A DNA stretch of 64,000 nucleotides. Source: Manihot esculenta (Eukaryota; Streptophyta; Magnoliopsida; Malpighiales; Euphorbiaceae). Both the position numbers and the translations under genes were made by a program. The notes under the pieces were generated by a model. The model did no database searches and was not told where the DNA came from. It worked only from the letters and a program-made list of their open reading frames with translations. Positions 26,120 through 38,902 of the stretch are shown in pieces. Every line of letters begins with the position of its first letter. The stretch's first letter is position 1. The stretch spans positions 5,946,058-6,010,057 of the forward strand of contig NC_035168.2 of the NCBI RefSeq assembly GCF_001659605.2, given 5' to 3'.

Positions 26120-29100
26120 TGCCATGTTAAACGTCTTGAAAATTTTCATATAATTTGGGGGTTAAAAACATAGGCATTGTCATTAATCTTCTGAATAATT
26201 TGAAATGGATTAATTTTCTTTGGGTCAAACTTTTCTGTCCTCCATCATATTCCTTGCGCAAATACACCATAACTTGATCACCAACATTGAATGACTTCAA
26301 ACGCCTATATTTATCAGCTGCAGCTTTATACTTGTCATCGGTTTCCGTAAGGCATTGTTGTACCTGTTTGAAAATATTCACCTACTGATTTGTCAAGTTG
26401 TTTGTTATATATAATACTGTTACGAAAACTCGTAGGAAGGACAGTAAGATCAACTGTATGCACTGAAATTTTTCTGTACACAACTGCAAAGCGTTACATC
26501 TTTGTAGAGTTGTGGACAGAACCCGTGTAAGCAAATTTTGCCTGGGAAGAGCAAAATCCAAAGCGATTTTCTTATCACTACAAATGCAACATAGAAAATT
26601 GCCAAGAGTGTGCTTCACCACTTTAGTTTGGTCATCAGTTTGGAGATAGACAGCACTACTATATCAAAGTTCAGTCCCAAAATACTTCCATAAAGTCATT
26701 CAAAAGTGAGCTAGAAATTTCACATCTCTATTAGAAGTAATGGTATTAAGAATGCCATGTAAACGAACAACCTCCTGAAAAAATAGTTTTGCAATATGAG
26801 AAGCATCATTAGTTTTCTTGTAAGAAATAAAATGCGCCATTTTGGAGAACCTATCAACAACAATAAAAATGGAATCAGATCTATGTTGAGTACGTGGAAG
26901 ACCAAGAATAAAATCCATAGACAAGTCCTCTCATGGATATTTTGAAATAGGCAATGGAGTGTATAAGCTTGTATTCTGCGAATGACCCTTCTGAGTTTGA
27001 CAAACTGGATACTTCTGAACCATCCAACCTGTATCCTTTCTCATTTGTGGCCAACAAAAACACTCCTCTATACCAGCAATACTCTTATCACGCCCTAAAT
27101 GACCACTCAAACCTCTTCTATGAACCTCTCGAATCAATTTTTTCCACAGAAAAGAACGAGAAATGTATAATATATTCTCCTTCAAAAGAAATCTATCATG
27201 TATCAAAAACCCATCAGCAAACTGACGAGCCTGGACCTTCGTCTATATATCAGCAAAATCATCATCTACAGCATACAAATCCTTCATAAATTTAAAACTC
27301 ATGATCTTCTGACTAACTGTAATCAACAAAGCAGCCCTCCTACTCAAAGCATCTGCTATCTTATTACTATTGCCCGCTTTATATTTTATGACATGACGAA
27401 AAGCTCTAAAATAAACTGTCCATCGAGCATGTATCTTATTTACATGTTTTTGAGTCTTAAAATGAATCAAAGATTGATGGTCTGTGTGAATAATAAACTC
27501 CCTCCCCATCAGATATTGTTTCTAAGTCTTAAAGGCTCGAAACACGGCATGCAATTCCTGCTCACAAGTAGACCACTTTTTCTTAGTATCATTCAATATA
27601 AATGCATGTATCCCTTCTGCGCTAACAATAAATCCAAGAAATAGAATACGCTCCTTCATATAAATGCATTTTTTAAAATTAATAACCAACTCTTTTTCTT
27701 GTAAGGTTCTCATGACTTGACGGAGGTATTGTAAATGTTCTTCTTCATTGAGATTAAAAATCAAGATATTATCAAAATAAACAACTACAAATTTGCGTAA
27801 GAAATAACGCAAAACCTAGTTCATAAGTTGCATGAATTGTTAAAACAAACGGCATAACTAGCCACTCATACAAGCCTTCCTTAGTTTTAAAGGCTGTCTT
27901 CCATTTATCTTCCTCCTTAATTTGAACTTGGTGGTAGCCACTTTTAAGGTTAATCTTAGAGAAGATTTTAGACCCTAATAACTTATCCAGCATGTCATCC
28001 AGGCGAGGAATAGAAAATTGATATTGAACCGTAATTTTACTGATGGCTCTGCTATCCATGCATATTCTCCAAGTTCTATCTTTGTTTAGAACCAATAAGG
28101 TAGAGACTCTGCAAGGGCTAATAATCTCCCGAATGTGCCCCTTCTTTAATAACTCTTCAACCTATTCTTGAAGGATTTCATTCTCCTTTGGGCTCATCTT
28201 GTAATGAGGTAGATTCAGTAATTTGGGTCAAAAAATGAGATCAATCCAATGTTGAATATCTCACAAAGGTGAAAGTTTTGAAGGTTCCTCCACTACCCTA
28301 GGGAACTCCTTCAATAGCTCTGTGACGGGCAATCATAATAATAGTACATCCTCCACTTCACCTTTTACTCTCACCAATAAAGCCAGTATGCTTCTAGATT
28401 TTTTAACTATGTCTGATAGCCTTTGCACCCCAGTAGAGACAACAACAACAATTTGTCTTTCTACTTTAGAATGTTTTGTAGAACTAGAAGTCAAAATAGT
28501 AATCTTCTTTCGATTCCATGTAAACATGTATGAATTCTCATTCCCCTTATGCAAAGCATCAATATCAAACTACCAAGGACGATCTAACAAAATTTCACAA
28601 CAATCTATATCCACAATATCACAATTAACAGATTCAGTGTGAGATTTACCGATCGAAATAAACACACTGCAGATTCTGTTGACTTCAATTGTCGGACATT
28701 TCTTAATCCACCTAACTTTGTATGGCAAAAGATGAGGCTGTGTAAGCAATTACAGTTTCTCCACCATTTGTTTAGCTATCAGATTCTCACCACTGCAAAT
28801 ATCTATAATTAGCCTACAAATCACTTCTCCCACTCAATACTTTGCTTGAAAATTCTTCTTTCTTTTCGTCTCATTCTCCTATTTTGTCGAGCATAAAATT
28901 TTCTTCACCACATAGGTAACCTCATTTCATCCACTTCCTCCTCAGATTCAACCACCTCCTTAACCACATTAACTTGTCGATGATCATTATTAACTCCTCT
29001 GCATTCTAGAAAATTATTCAATTGATGTCCAGGTTGCCTGCAGCGATAACATATGTCTCCGGTTGGTTTCTGATAAAGATTGATTTTGCTTCCTTTATCT

Positions 29101-29730
29101 GTTGTATTGATGACTGCCTTTTCTTTACTGTCTCTCCTTTCTTTCACAGTATTCTGATGATTACCAGAATTTAGAGCTCTAGAAGGATGTCCGCTATAAT
29201 TACCTCTATACTACTAAGTTCCTGTCAAACCAGAATTTCTATAATTAAAATTCTGATTAGACTGATGTTGAACCTGCCATTCAACATGTTCTTCCGCTCT
29301 TTTCGCTATCTCAATGGCATCTGCCAAAGTAAAAATCATAGCTACTCCCATTATACAATGAATTTTGTAATTCAGTCACCTCTAATAATGAGCAACCTAT
29401 TGGGCTTCATTCGCAAAAATTCCTTTATATATTCATTCACCATTCAACTCCCTTGAATACAGTCATGCTACCGGTTATACAAAACCTGGGCATGGTCACT
29501 AGGCAAAAACCACTATTCAATTATTTGCTTCATCAACAACCAATTTTGTATAGGTTCCAGCCTCTTGCGATAGCGTTCATTTTGAACAGAATTCCACCAT
29601 ACTGCTGCACCACCCTTTAATTTATAAGTCACAATCGGAACCTTTCGATTCTCCTCCACGTTCATAACTTCGAAAAATTGATCTACTTCCGCTAACCAAT
29701 TAAGGACAGATTTTACATTCAACGAACCAG
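26120..29730 (-). pseudogene. gag-pol remnant of the gypsy element
   Basis: Minus-strand fragments in order: gag core (29722-29513); CCHC knuckle CYRCRQPGHQLNNFLEC (about 29050); reverse transcriptase (28095-27522) with INLKSGYHQ and YFDNIL where the active site is normally YxDD; RNase H tail (27509-27243, IHTDHQSL, ADALSRR); integrase H2C2 region (27206-26931); integrase core (26924-26700, [18 protein letters not shown]); integrase C-terminus (26381-26127). Several stops and frameshifts separate the pieces, and the second catalytic Asp of RT is Asn. The element cannot move by itself. Confidence 0.85.
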
Positions 29731-29950
29731 AAAAGTTTTAAAGGTCTAATTTTATCTTGTAATCTTCGTGATAATCCTGTTGGGGATTTGCAACTACAGG
29801 ATTTAGAACTGGCTGTGGACATTCTACCGCGGCGGATTGATTGTCACTCCGTTATAGGGCTAGCTGTGCAATCACCTCCCTCAATTCTGTTAAGGATGCC
29901 TCAATTTCAGTAAGTCGCGCCTCTTGATTGTCGGCTATGGACGAATTTCA

Positions 29951-29961
29951 CTCTGATACCA
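29951..29961 (-). other. Primer binding site (initiator Met-tRNA)
   Basis: TGGTATCAGAG on the minus strand, two bases after the CA end of the 5' LTR. Confidence 0.85.
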
Positions 29962-29963
29962 AC

Positions 29964-30362
29964 TGAAATAGGACTGTTTAGACTCCATTAAGAGTTTTAA
30001 CTAATAATGTTTGTTAAGACGAAATTCAGAAAATGAAAGGTTAGAAACTAAATATCAAATTCTCGAAAATTTAAAAGTGTCCCAACAGTCAAGAAAAGAA
30101 CTATTTATAATAGCAAAAACTCTAATACGAAAAATTACGAAAAAATTTTAAAAAATAATTAAAATGTAAAATTAATCCCTAAACGATATAATTTAGGCTT
30201 TAAACTTTCTGATCAAGTCTATAGCCCCAACCACACTTTTTAAAAATTGTGTATCGAAATTCTCTTTTCGAAAAACTATTATGAACTTCCTGTAGAAGTC
30301 AATATCAGAAATTAAATCTAATTCAAATCTATCATAAAATTTAAAACTAACTAATTACTCCA
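29964..30362 (-). repeat. 5' LTR of the gypsy element (right)
   Basis: It is 399 bp, TG..CA, and aligns along its length with 25646-26051. It abuts the PBS on its inner side and an RPB3 pseudogene region on its outer side. Confidence 0.75.
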
Positions 30363-30439
30363 CGTACTGATACACCATCTAATGGCCATCCGTTTATACC
30401 TATCACTTTGACCTCCACCACGAAGACTGCAAAAGGTAT

Positions 30440-30912
30440 TAGAATTTTCAGGCCATGATTTTACAGCTATGCCCATTACCTCAACCAGGAAAGGGAATAA
30501 TTTTGTTCGGATGAATCATAGCCTGCAGGATTGGAGAAATCGACAGGAACTACAGTGTGATTAGAGTTGTACAAGTCCTTACTCGTGACATCGAACGTTT
30601 GATCGGTGATACATATAGCAGGTAGGTGAAACTCAATTGAGCAGTATTCAAACTGGCTGTCTCCGTCTCAAGCATCACAGTCACAGGATAAGCGTATGCT
30701 CATGGCACGTTTGCTGGTGAGAGGAATGAGGCGACGACAGTGAGCGATGAACTCGTCATTGAGGACAGAGTTAACCTCAATTTCAATAAGGTCAACGGCA
30801 ATGGTGGGAACCTTGAAATCATAATGCAACAAAAGTGTGTTGGCTGTGGAGGTATCAGTGTCTCAAAGCTCGAATTTGACATATTGTCTTTGAGCTCTCG
30901 GGTTTTCACCAT
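30440..30912 (-). pseudogene. NRPB3: Pseudogene of RNA polymerase II subunit RPB3 (N-terminal part)
   Basis: The minus strand reads as RPB3: VKTRELKDN, then after a one-base shift a long match including VPTIAVDLIEIEVNS, VLNDEFIAH, RLIPLTSKRAMS, SIEFHLPA, DVTSKDLYNS and HTVVPVDFS. It covers roughly residues 10-135 of a protein of about 320 aa. Two in-frame TGA stops and at least one frameshift kill it. The match runs on without introns, which suggests a processed (retroposed) copy. The zinc-region cysteines are partly lost (DCDA then stop). The homology fades near 30440, about 80 bp before the gypsy LTR. Confidence 0.85.
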
Positions 30913-30929
30913 GGAAAGCCCTTCCCTTT

Positions 30930-31399
30930 CTATGCGAAAGTGAATGGAATGTCAGGGGTTCGTGCCACTAAATATTCGCTTAAACAAAAACAAGAAAAGA
31001 ATTAGAGTAAAAAATGAAAAATAGGTAAAAAATGAAAATAATCATGAACATTTTTGTCTTTTTATTTTTTAAACGACACCTTTCAAGACTAAAGATGCAC
31101 TTTCCACCAGATTAAGTTTCTACCGGATTAAGTATTGGAGTGCTTTTTAAACTTATTATTGACATCCTCGGTTTGAAGGCTAAAAGGAAAACGGGTAATC
31201 ATACTGAACGGTCCCGATTTCTTTCTCATGATCTAAGGCTGTAAAAACCTTCAAGTCTAATAAAAAGAATTCTCAACACTGCCAAGTAGGAAATAGCCGA
31301 TCCTATCGTTTCCAGCGAAACTGTTCGAACAATTACGATGCTTGAGCTGGTTTTCGTTTCCCTCATTTAGCAAACCTTTTTTCTTATTACAGAGAATCA
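30930..31399 (+). promoter_or_regulatory. 5' flank of BPG2
   Basis: The interval between the RPB3 pseudogene and the BPG2 start codon must hold the BPG2 promoter and 5' UTR. No unambiguous TATA box was found. A block near 31090-31146 (CCAGATTAAG twice, then TTGGAGTGC) resembles 45455-45480 and may be a dispersed repeat. Confidence 0.35.
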
Positions 31400-34300
31400 A
31401 TGGCAGTTTTGTTATCTACAGGTGCTGCAACCAAGCTAAGCTCCATTCTTCTCAACAATAATGGTAGCAGTCAAGAAGTCTCATCAACTGCTCGGACTAA
31501 TTTCACAGGTAACTCTGTTTTCCTTTCACTTTATTGAAGCCCTTTCTCTTCTTTTGGTATCTAAGCGAAGACCCAATTTCAGAAAGTTGTCATTTTTATC
31601 TTCAGGCTTCAGCATAGAGACCAAGACACACTACAAGAGATTATCATTTGTTAATTTAGCTGTTAGGAATCAGACAAGCGTTGAATTAAAACAGGGAAAT
31701 CGTGCCAAAATAGCACCAAGGAAAGGTGGTAGAGACTTAGTTTTGAGCGAGGGAAGAGAGGATGATGACAAGTACGGGCCTATTTGCCCTGGTTGTGGGA
31801 TCTTTATGCAAGATAAGGACCCAAACCTTCCTGGGTATTATCAGAAAAGAAAAGTTATCACTAAAGAAATTGAATTAGCAGAGGGTGACGAAGAAGAAAT
31901 TGAAGATGATTTTGTAGGGTTTGAGGATGGAATTGAAGGGGAAGACGAAGAGTTTGAGAATAGAATAGTAAGTAATTCTGAAGGAAGTTATGGGGACAAG
32001 GATAATTTGGAAGATGATGAAGAGTTTGATTGGGATTCTGATGAATTTGAAGCAATTTTACAAAATAAAGATGATAGTTTGGATTTTGATGGTTTTACTC
32101 CTGCAGGTGTTGGGTATGGTAACATCACCGAGGAGATAATAGAGAAAGAGAGGAAGAAAAAGGAAAAAGGGAAGGTGTCAAAAGCAGAGAAGAAGAGGAT
32201 GGCTAGGGAGGCCAAAAAGGACAAGGATGACGTTACAGTGTGTGCTCGGTGTCATTCTTTGAGGAATTATGGGCAGGTTAAGAACCAAACAGCTGAAAAT
32301 TTGATTCCTGATTTTGATTTTGATAGATTTATTGCAAATAGATTGATAAAATCAAGTGGTAGTGGCAGTGCTACTGTTGTTATCATGGTTGTTGATTGTG
32401 TTGATTTTGATGGCTCGTTTCCTAGACGTGCAGCAATGTCCTTGTTTAAGACATTGGAAGGAGCCAAAAATGACCCTAAGGCTAGCAAAAAGCTGCCTAA
32501 GCTTGTTCTTGCAGCTACAAAGGTTGATCTTCTCCCATCACAAATTTCACCTACTAGATTAGATAGATGGGTTAGGCAACGCGCTAGGGCTGGAGGAGCG
32601 CCTAAGCTTAGTGGAGTTTATTTGGTTAGCGCTCGTAAGGACTTGGGTGTGAGGAATTTGTTGTCATTTGTCAAGGAGTTGGCTGGTCCTCGAGGGAGTG
32701 TATGGGTTGTTGGGTCTCAAAATGCTGGCAAGTCCACTCTAATAAATGCATTTGCAAAGAAAGGAGGGGCCAAAATAACGAAGCTCACTGAAGCTGCAGT
32801 TCCTGGAACAACACTTGGGATTTTGAGAATTGGAGGGATTCTATCTGCCAAGGCAAAGATGTATGACACTCCAGGGCTTCTGCATCCATATTTAATGTCC
32901 ATGCGATTGAACAGAGACGAGCAAAAAATGGTTGAAATACGTAAGGAGCTACAACCTCGAACATATAGGATGAAGGTACATTGTCCTATATCCTGCCATT
33001 TCTTGAGATCACTCTTCTGATTAATTTCATGGTAATTGGCATTAATGCTGCATGTACGGAACAATTTATCATATAGGTCTGTGAGAGAGAGAGTGCTAGA
33101 ACCTCCCCCTTTCTCCCCAATTTGTATGAACCAATATGCATGTGTTTTGTGTGCATGCAAAATTATATGTTGTTTATTCAACTAAAAATTAATAGGAAAC
33201 CACTTATCAAACTTATTTAAGTTAAGCAGAATTAACATATGGTTGTATATAATATGATTTCTGATTCAGCTATAACTACAGAACCCCACCCCTGCCTCTC
33301 GAATTTTTAATTGGTTTTACAATATTCAAGCTTAACATTGATAATTGATTTTATTTCTGAAGCTTCAATTGGTATTGAGCTCCACTTCTGATTCCTAGTA
33401 GCGTAGAATAAGCATGTTCCACAATACAGGTTTGACAGTATAATGTTAAATTTTCAAATATCACCCATATACACTCATATATCAAACACCATGGTAGACC
33501 TTTATGTCTATAGCATAATATATTCTTAACCTTGTATATGTTCTTAATTTTGTAGATTCTTTCTTACTTTCCACCCCAAATTGTAATCTATTTATAACTA
33601 TTATATTAACTAATACACCAGTTTCAGTCCCTTTTGATTTGTGATGTTTCTTTTTTCATTTCTTTAAATGTCCTTTTCTTCAACAAAATATCTTTAATTT
33701 TTACTCTTGGAATGATGTAGATCAATGTGCAGGACTACAGGTAATGGCTCTTATCTAAGACAAAATGTGAAACATGAATAAAGAAACCTAGACAGTTTTT
33801 AAATATGGGTATATCTTTGCCAAAAAACCTAGAAAGTTGTTAAATTGATATGCATATCCTTGCCAGATCCACTGTACAGTAAAATGATCTTTTATATAAT
33901 ATGCTTCTAGGATGTGATAACTTGGGATGTTATATTTAGCTTATGCACTCAACCAAAGGTGAGAAGATGTTTAGATTCAGCAAATGATAGATTGTAATGC
34001 ACTGTTCATTTAACCATGAATAAGAGGACTGCCTATGAATATGATGGTGCAAATGCAGGGAACATTAAATGATATCAGTGTGTAAATGTGTATATAACTT
34101 ATGTTCTTAATTAAACAACTTATCCGCAAGATTTAGATTCTTAAATTTAACATGATAAACACATGCTACACATTCCTAAAAGTTTAGTGCACCATTTGCA
34201 GGTTGGACAGGCTGTACATGTTGGCGGCTTGCTGCGACTGGACCTTAATCAAGCTTCTGTAGAAACAATATATGTCACAGTTTTGGCATCACCAAGTGTT

Positions 34301-36174
34301 TCTCTACACTTGGGGAAGATAGAAAATGCTGACGATTTTTGGACAAACCATGTTGGGGTTCGATTACAGGTAAGCTTATATATACTCTTGCAATTATTTT
34401 GCTCATAAGAATATGTGTACCTGGTTCTAGTGCAGAAGATAATGTGTTGCATGACTTTTTTTTTGGGCCTTGTGCAATGATCCTTCACTTTTTCTTTTGG
34501 TTAGATTATACCTTTTCCTTAGGTTGTTAGAAAACAAGATCAATCAATGAGCACAAACATTTTAGGAAATTCATTCATCTTTGCACATGACATTCAGTGT
34601 GTGCAGTTTAGCACTCACAAGGACCCATGGACCTTTATTCATTTAAAGCATTTCCTGCATCTAATAACTGTTGCATTGTGCTCTGCATTTTTAGCTTTCA
34701 TCTGCAACAGTTAATATCTTGCTGTCTTTCAGTTGTTATTTTTAGGGGTAATTGCCAATTTAATCCTATACTTAACAAAAGTTTGCATTCTAGCCCATAC
34801 TTTTAAACATTATCAATTAAATTATGTATCTTAGACATTTAACCAATTGTTTCCTAAGGTAAATCATCAATAAAGTAACGACAAAGCCACATCACTGCCA
34901 TAATCTTGCCATGTAAGCACATTAGAAATTTTCAAATTATCCCTTACCCCTAAATAACTAAACACTAAAATTAACGCTTTATCTCATGTATAAAACATAT
35001 TAGCAATGTAAACCAATTTTATCCTAAATAATCTAGCAAAGATTTCCATTTTGCTTGGCAATAGTCTCTTTTTGTCTTTCCAAATCTAGATGAAACAAAC
35101 GATAGAGAAATATACTCTGCATACAGTGACTATATTTGCGATTATGTTGGACAGTCAGAGGTATGCAAAACTTACCTTGAATAAAGAAGACAAAGACTGT
35201 TAAGGATGTCTTCAAAGGAATAGAGCAAAATGAGAAGGAATGAGGCCTAATTTTAGCGATTATTGAAGTTGGGGGTAAGTGAGAGAGAATTTGGAGATGT
35301 TTGATGTGCTTACCTGGTTGCTTTCCAAGTAGGAAGCCAATTGGAACTTTATTCACATTATCATAAAATTTTTAGCAAATGATGACATCTTCATATCAAA
35401 CAGTATGTAATGAAAACATGCATCTTGTGTGCATGAGTTGCTTGTTATGTTGAAAAGCATCGAGCATTATGACTCATGTCAAATGCAATGAACTGACTAT
35501 CAGGTTCTTAGGAAATATTTAAAATTCAGTTTGGCATATTGTTCCCTTAGCTGCTTTTAGATAATCACATTCTGAAATATGTTAGTTGGGGGTGTTAAAA
35601 ATTGGTTTGAAGGCTAAATTTAATATGTTTTAGATATGAGAATCCCCAGAACAACTAAAAAAGCAGCTTTTTGGAAACCCAACCACAATCCCAAATGGAG
35701 CTGTAGTAGTTTCTGTCTAAAAACAGAATGCATGACTAATTGAATAAATTTGACTTCATAAGAAGGCTTCTTTTTGTAGTTCACATAGGCACTTACGCCA
35801 CATGTCGGCTTCTCTTGCAGCCTCCAGTGGGCAAAGAAAGAGCTACTGAGTTGGGCGAGTGGGAAGGGAGGGAAATCAAAGTGACTGGAACAAGCTGGGA
35901 TGCGAATAGCATTGATATTGCAGTAGCTGGCTTAGGTTGGCTTTCTCTGGGTCTCAAAGGTGAAGCAACTACAACTCTATGGACATATGATGGCGTTGAG
36001 ATCACTTTGAGAGAACCATTGGTCCTTGACCGAGCGCCATTCCTCGAGAGACCCGGATTCTGGCTACCGAAGGCTATATCTGATGCCATAGGCAACCAGT
36101 CTAAACTCGAATCCCAAAAAAGCAAAATGCTTCAAGAGAAGAGTGTGGAATCTCTTTCAGAGCTGTCTGCTTGA
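31400..36174 (+). CDS. BPG2: BPG2-type chloroplast GTPase (YqeH family), 666 aa, four exons
   Basis: It is a circularly permuted GTPase of the YqeH/RIF1/NOA1 group. Arabidopsis BPG2 (BRASSINAZOLE INSENSITIVE PALE GREEN 2) acts in chloroplast rRNA processing and is about the same length (660 aa). Exons: 31400-31508, 31606-32975, 34202-34369, 35821-36174; GT..AG introns, 2001 nt in frame. The Ser/Thr-rich N-terminus fits a transit peptide. A zinc finger is formed by C97/C100 (CPGCG) and C249/C252 (CARC), with a very acidic linker between. The permuted order is visible: G4 TKVD (341-344), G5 SAR (378-380), G1 GSQNAGKST (406-414), G3 DTPG (457-460). The first intron (97 nt) is inferred: it links ATG 31400 in phase, whereas an alternative unspliced start at 31461 gives a different N-terminus. 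Everything from exon 2 on is firm, and no lesions are seen. Confidence 0.93.
34735..34959. repeat. MITE-like element in BPG2 intron 3
   Basis: GTTATTTTTAGGGGTAA (34735-34751) is matched by an inverted GTTATTTAGGGGTAA at 34959-34945, giving short terminal inverted repeats around about 200 bp of non-coding sequence. The GGGGTAATTGCCAATTTAATCC start is a common plant MITE-style end. Splice sites of the intron are not touched. Confidence 0.5.
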
Positions 36175-38535
36175 TGGGAAAAGAAAAGGGGCTAGACATC
36201 TGCTTGAATGAGTTTTAACTGTTTCTCTTCAGCTCAAAGCTGTTAAAAACAGCATGCGGCGAAAACTGGTTTTGTTTCATGGGACTAATTCTACAAAGAA
36301 TGTGAATTGGTTGATGGTAGTTTGTAACTTGATAGAAGAAATCTCAGGGAATGTTGGGAGTGGGAAACTTGAAACTTTCCAATCGGATCACATGACTAGT
36401 TTACAGCATTGATTTTGCCAGTCATGCCAGGTAAACTCAGTAAGCCGATAATTCTCAGCATTTTTAATCATTTGAAATATGATATTTAAAAATAAAACAA
36501 AAAATATAAATGATTTTATAAATGATTGTACATAAAAATAATGGTAAATTATTTTTACAAAATAGATAAATTACTATAAAAAAATTCATTAATTAGTTTT
36601 TCGATTTTGAAAATTATGTTTTTAAAACAAGCAACTCTATTAATTTTATTTTTTAAATATTAAATAAAAAATTACTACTCAATTTTTTGGTATAATAAAA
36701 TTTAATAATTAGTTAATTAATTTTAAAAAAATACAGTAAAGCATCCTTAAAATTTAAAAAAATGTAGTAATTATTGATTTTTCTATCAATTTTAATTGAT
36801 AAGTGTTATAAAATTGTTTAAAATACTTTCAATATAAAGATATTAATTAGTAGATGTTTTACAAAACTAAGGATTTGTACACAATTGAGTGAGATTAAGG
36901 AGAAGAACTCAAAAGATACAAATTTTTGTTTTTACTGTGTTAAACTATTCTATTTTGTCATTCACATGCAATTTTAAAAACTTAATAATTATTTTAACGA
37001 AGTGAATATAAATTTGCTTTTATATATGACATATCTTGATTCTAAAACCTCATTCTTTGCATTTTATGCAAGTAAATTAATTGAATTTGTAAAATTTTAT
37101 CTATGTAAATTTTCTTTGATTGTTTTATTTAAATCTCAATTTCAGAATTTTACTTTTGATATGCGTATAGATATGTGTATGAATAAAAAGTTTTATTATA
37201 TAAAAAAATTGAAGTTTTTGTTAAAAATATAGTTGTTATAAGAAAGTATATTGTTTTTTTCTTGGTATATATGTTGGTTAAATTGTCATTACGCATACTA
37301 GTTGCTACGGTGACACTTGAAAGAGTTTTTTCTAATATGCAAATTATTAAATGAGTATTTTATAACTGTTTAGTAAATTATAAAAGAAATGTATTTGCAA
37401 ACGTTGATAATAAAAATATTATAATTAGATTTTAAGTAATAAAAAATAGATAAAAATATTAAATTTTATTGTAATTATTTATTAATTTTTTATAATATAT
37501 TTTTTTAATGCCTATTAGTTTTTAGTTACTTGTTTAATTTAGCCCTTTATTTAAAATTTCTGTATCTACCACTGATATTAGAACTATTGATTTATAGATA
37601 TTTTGGTTTGGAGCTATAGATTCATAAACGTTTGACCGTTCTGGTTTGAAACAGTTACAATATAATTCAACTTCAATTAGAATTTTTTAAAAATCACAGT
37701 AATATTAATATTTTATATATTAGAATATATAAATTTATAAAATTTATATTTATAATATATAATTTATTTATGTATAGTAAAACATTAAAGATAATTAAAT
37801 TAATCAATATAAATTTTTTATTAAAAAAAAAAAAACTAAAATCCTAATTGAAACCAACCAGTTTTGAGCTGGTTTTGCTCCTGGTTCAAGAAGAGAGAAC
37901 AAAATTAATTCATTTAATAGGTGATTTTGATCCAGTTCAAAAATTCAAACTATCCATTTAGTTTAATCTTAAATGTAATCGGATCAATTTTGATTTAATT
38001 CATAAGATTATAAAATACTTTTTATTATTTTTCAAACTTAAATAATATATAACTTAATTATTATAATTTTATTTTATTTTATTTTTAAAATTAAAAATAA
38101 TATCATATTAATTATTATTTTTTAAAATAAATATTTAAAATATTTCTTAATATTTAATAAAATTTAATATTTTTAAAATATATATCATTAAAATATAATA
38201 ATAAATTATCTTTTTGAATATTTATAAAAAAAATAAAATAAATAAAAATTATGAAATAAAACTAGTATGATTTTTTCTTAAGCAGCAATGAAAAAGGTAA
38301 TAAACTCTTCGATACTTGATTTCTCTTCAAAATAAATAATAAATAATCATATTCTAATAAACTTTAGTAAGTACTGTATTGTTTTTTATATTGTAAATAT
38401 TTCATTGCCTTAAAGTCCCACAAGAGCAAATCCGTCCATAAAGGCCAAAGGTTTTGAAGAACTAAATCTTGACCGTAACCAGTAGGTGACCCACCAGAAG
38501 ACCAGAATAAGTCCAAAAGCTTATAGACAAATTAT
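36175..38535. other. BPG2 3' flank and AT-rich intergenic DNA
   Basis: The first 250 bp would hold the BPG2 3' UTR. The rest is AT-rich low-complexity DNA with no coding region recognised. A short GGTTTTGCTCCTGGTTCAAG-type patch near 37860-37900 is the only less AT-rich part. Confidence 0.5.
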
Positions 38536-38902
38536 GGAAAAATTATTATTTAATTTTTATATTAGGGTAGAGTAATTTATTAATTGATATATTAATTTAA
38601 AAAAATATTAAACGTTTTTTAAAGAATTTATTAGTTAATTTTTTTATTAATTTTAATCATTAAATATTATAAAAAATTTAAAATATTAAAAATTAATTAA
38701 TAAATATTTAAAAAAAATAAGAGATTAATTAATAAATTTTTTAAAATTATAAAAATTAAATAATAAAATATAACGATAAAATTAATAGAAAAATTAAATA
38801 ATAAATTTTTTAAAATATTAAAAATATTTTAATGTGTTTTTTAAAATAAATAGATAAACTAATAAAATTTTCATACCATAAAAATTAATTAATAATTTTT
38901 CC
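38536..38902. repeat. MITE-like element with terminal inverted repeats (about 367 bp)
   Basis: The left end GGAAAAATTATTATTTAATT and the right end read in reverse complement, GGAAAAATTATTAATTAATT, match over about 30-45 bp with few differences. The interior is almost pure A/T. Related AT-rich phrases (TTTATTAGTTAATTTTTT, TTATTAATTTTAA.GGTTAAATATTATAAAA) recur at about 45836-46190, so this is probably a family. Confidence 0.55.

Larger units (their letters stand above)
25646..30362 (-). mobile_element. Ty3/gypsy retrotransposon, complete in outline but decayed (4.7 kb)
   Basis: It is bounded by two related LTRs (25646-26051 and 29964-30362). On the minus strand a PBS matching initiator Met-tRNA (TGGTATCAGAG, 29961-29951) follows the 5' LTR with a 2-nt spacer. 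A purine tract (GTGGAAGGGAATGA, 26052-26065) precedes the 3' LTR. Domain order is gag, CCHC, protease region, RT, RNase H, integrase, which is the Ty3/gypsy order. The small size and short LTRs fit a Reina-like chromovirus, but no chromodomain is visible. Flanking 5-bp sequences do not match, so a target duplication was not confirmed. Confidence 0.8.

Noticed and set aside
31861..32224. Minus-strand open frames inside BPG2 exon 2
   Set aside because: They are mirror images of the acidic/lysine-rich coding stretch of BPG2 and have no independent support.
34356..34370. GGTTCGATTAC resembling a tRNA T-loop (B box)
   Set aside because: It is the end of BPG2 exon 3 and no acceptor/anticodon stems can be drawn around it. 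No tRNA, rRNA or CRISPR array was found anywhere in the window.
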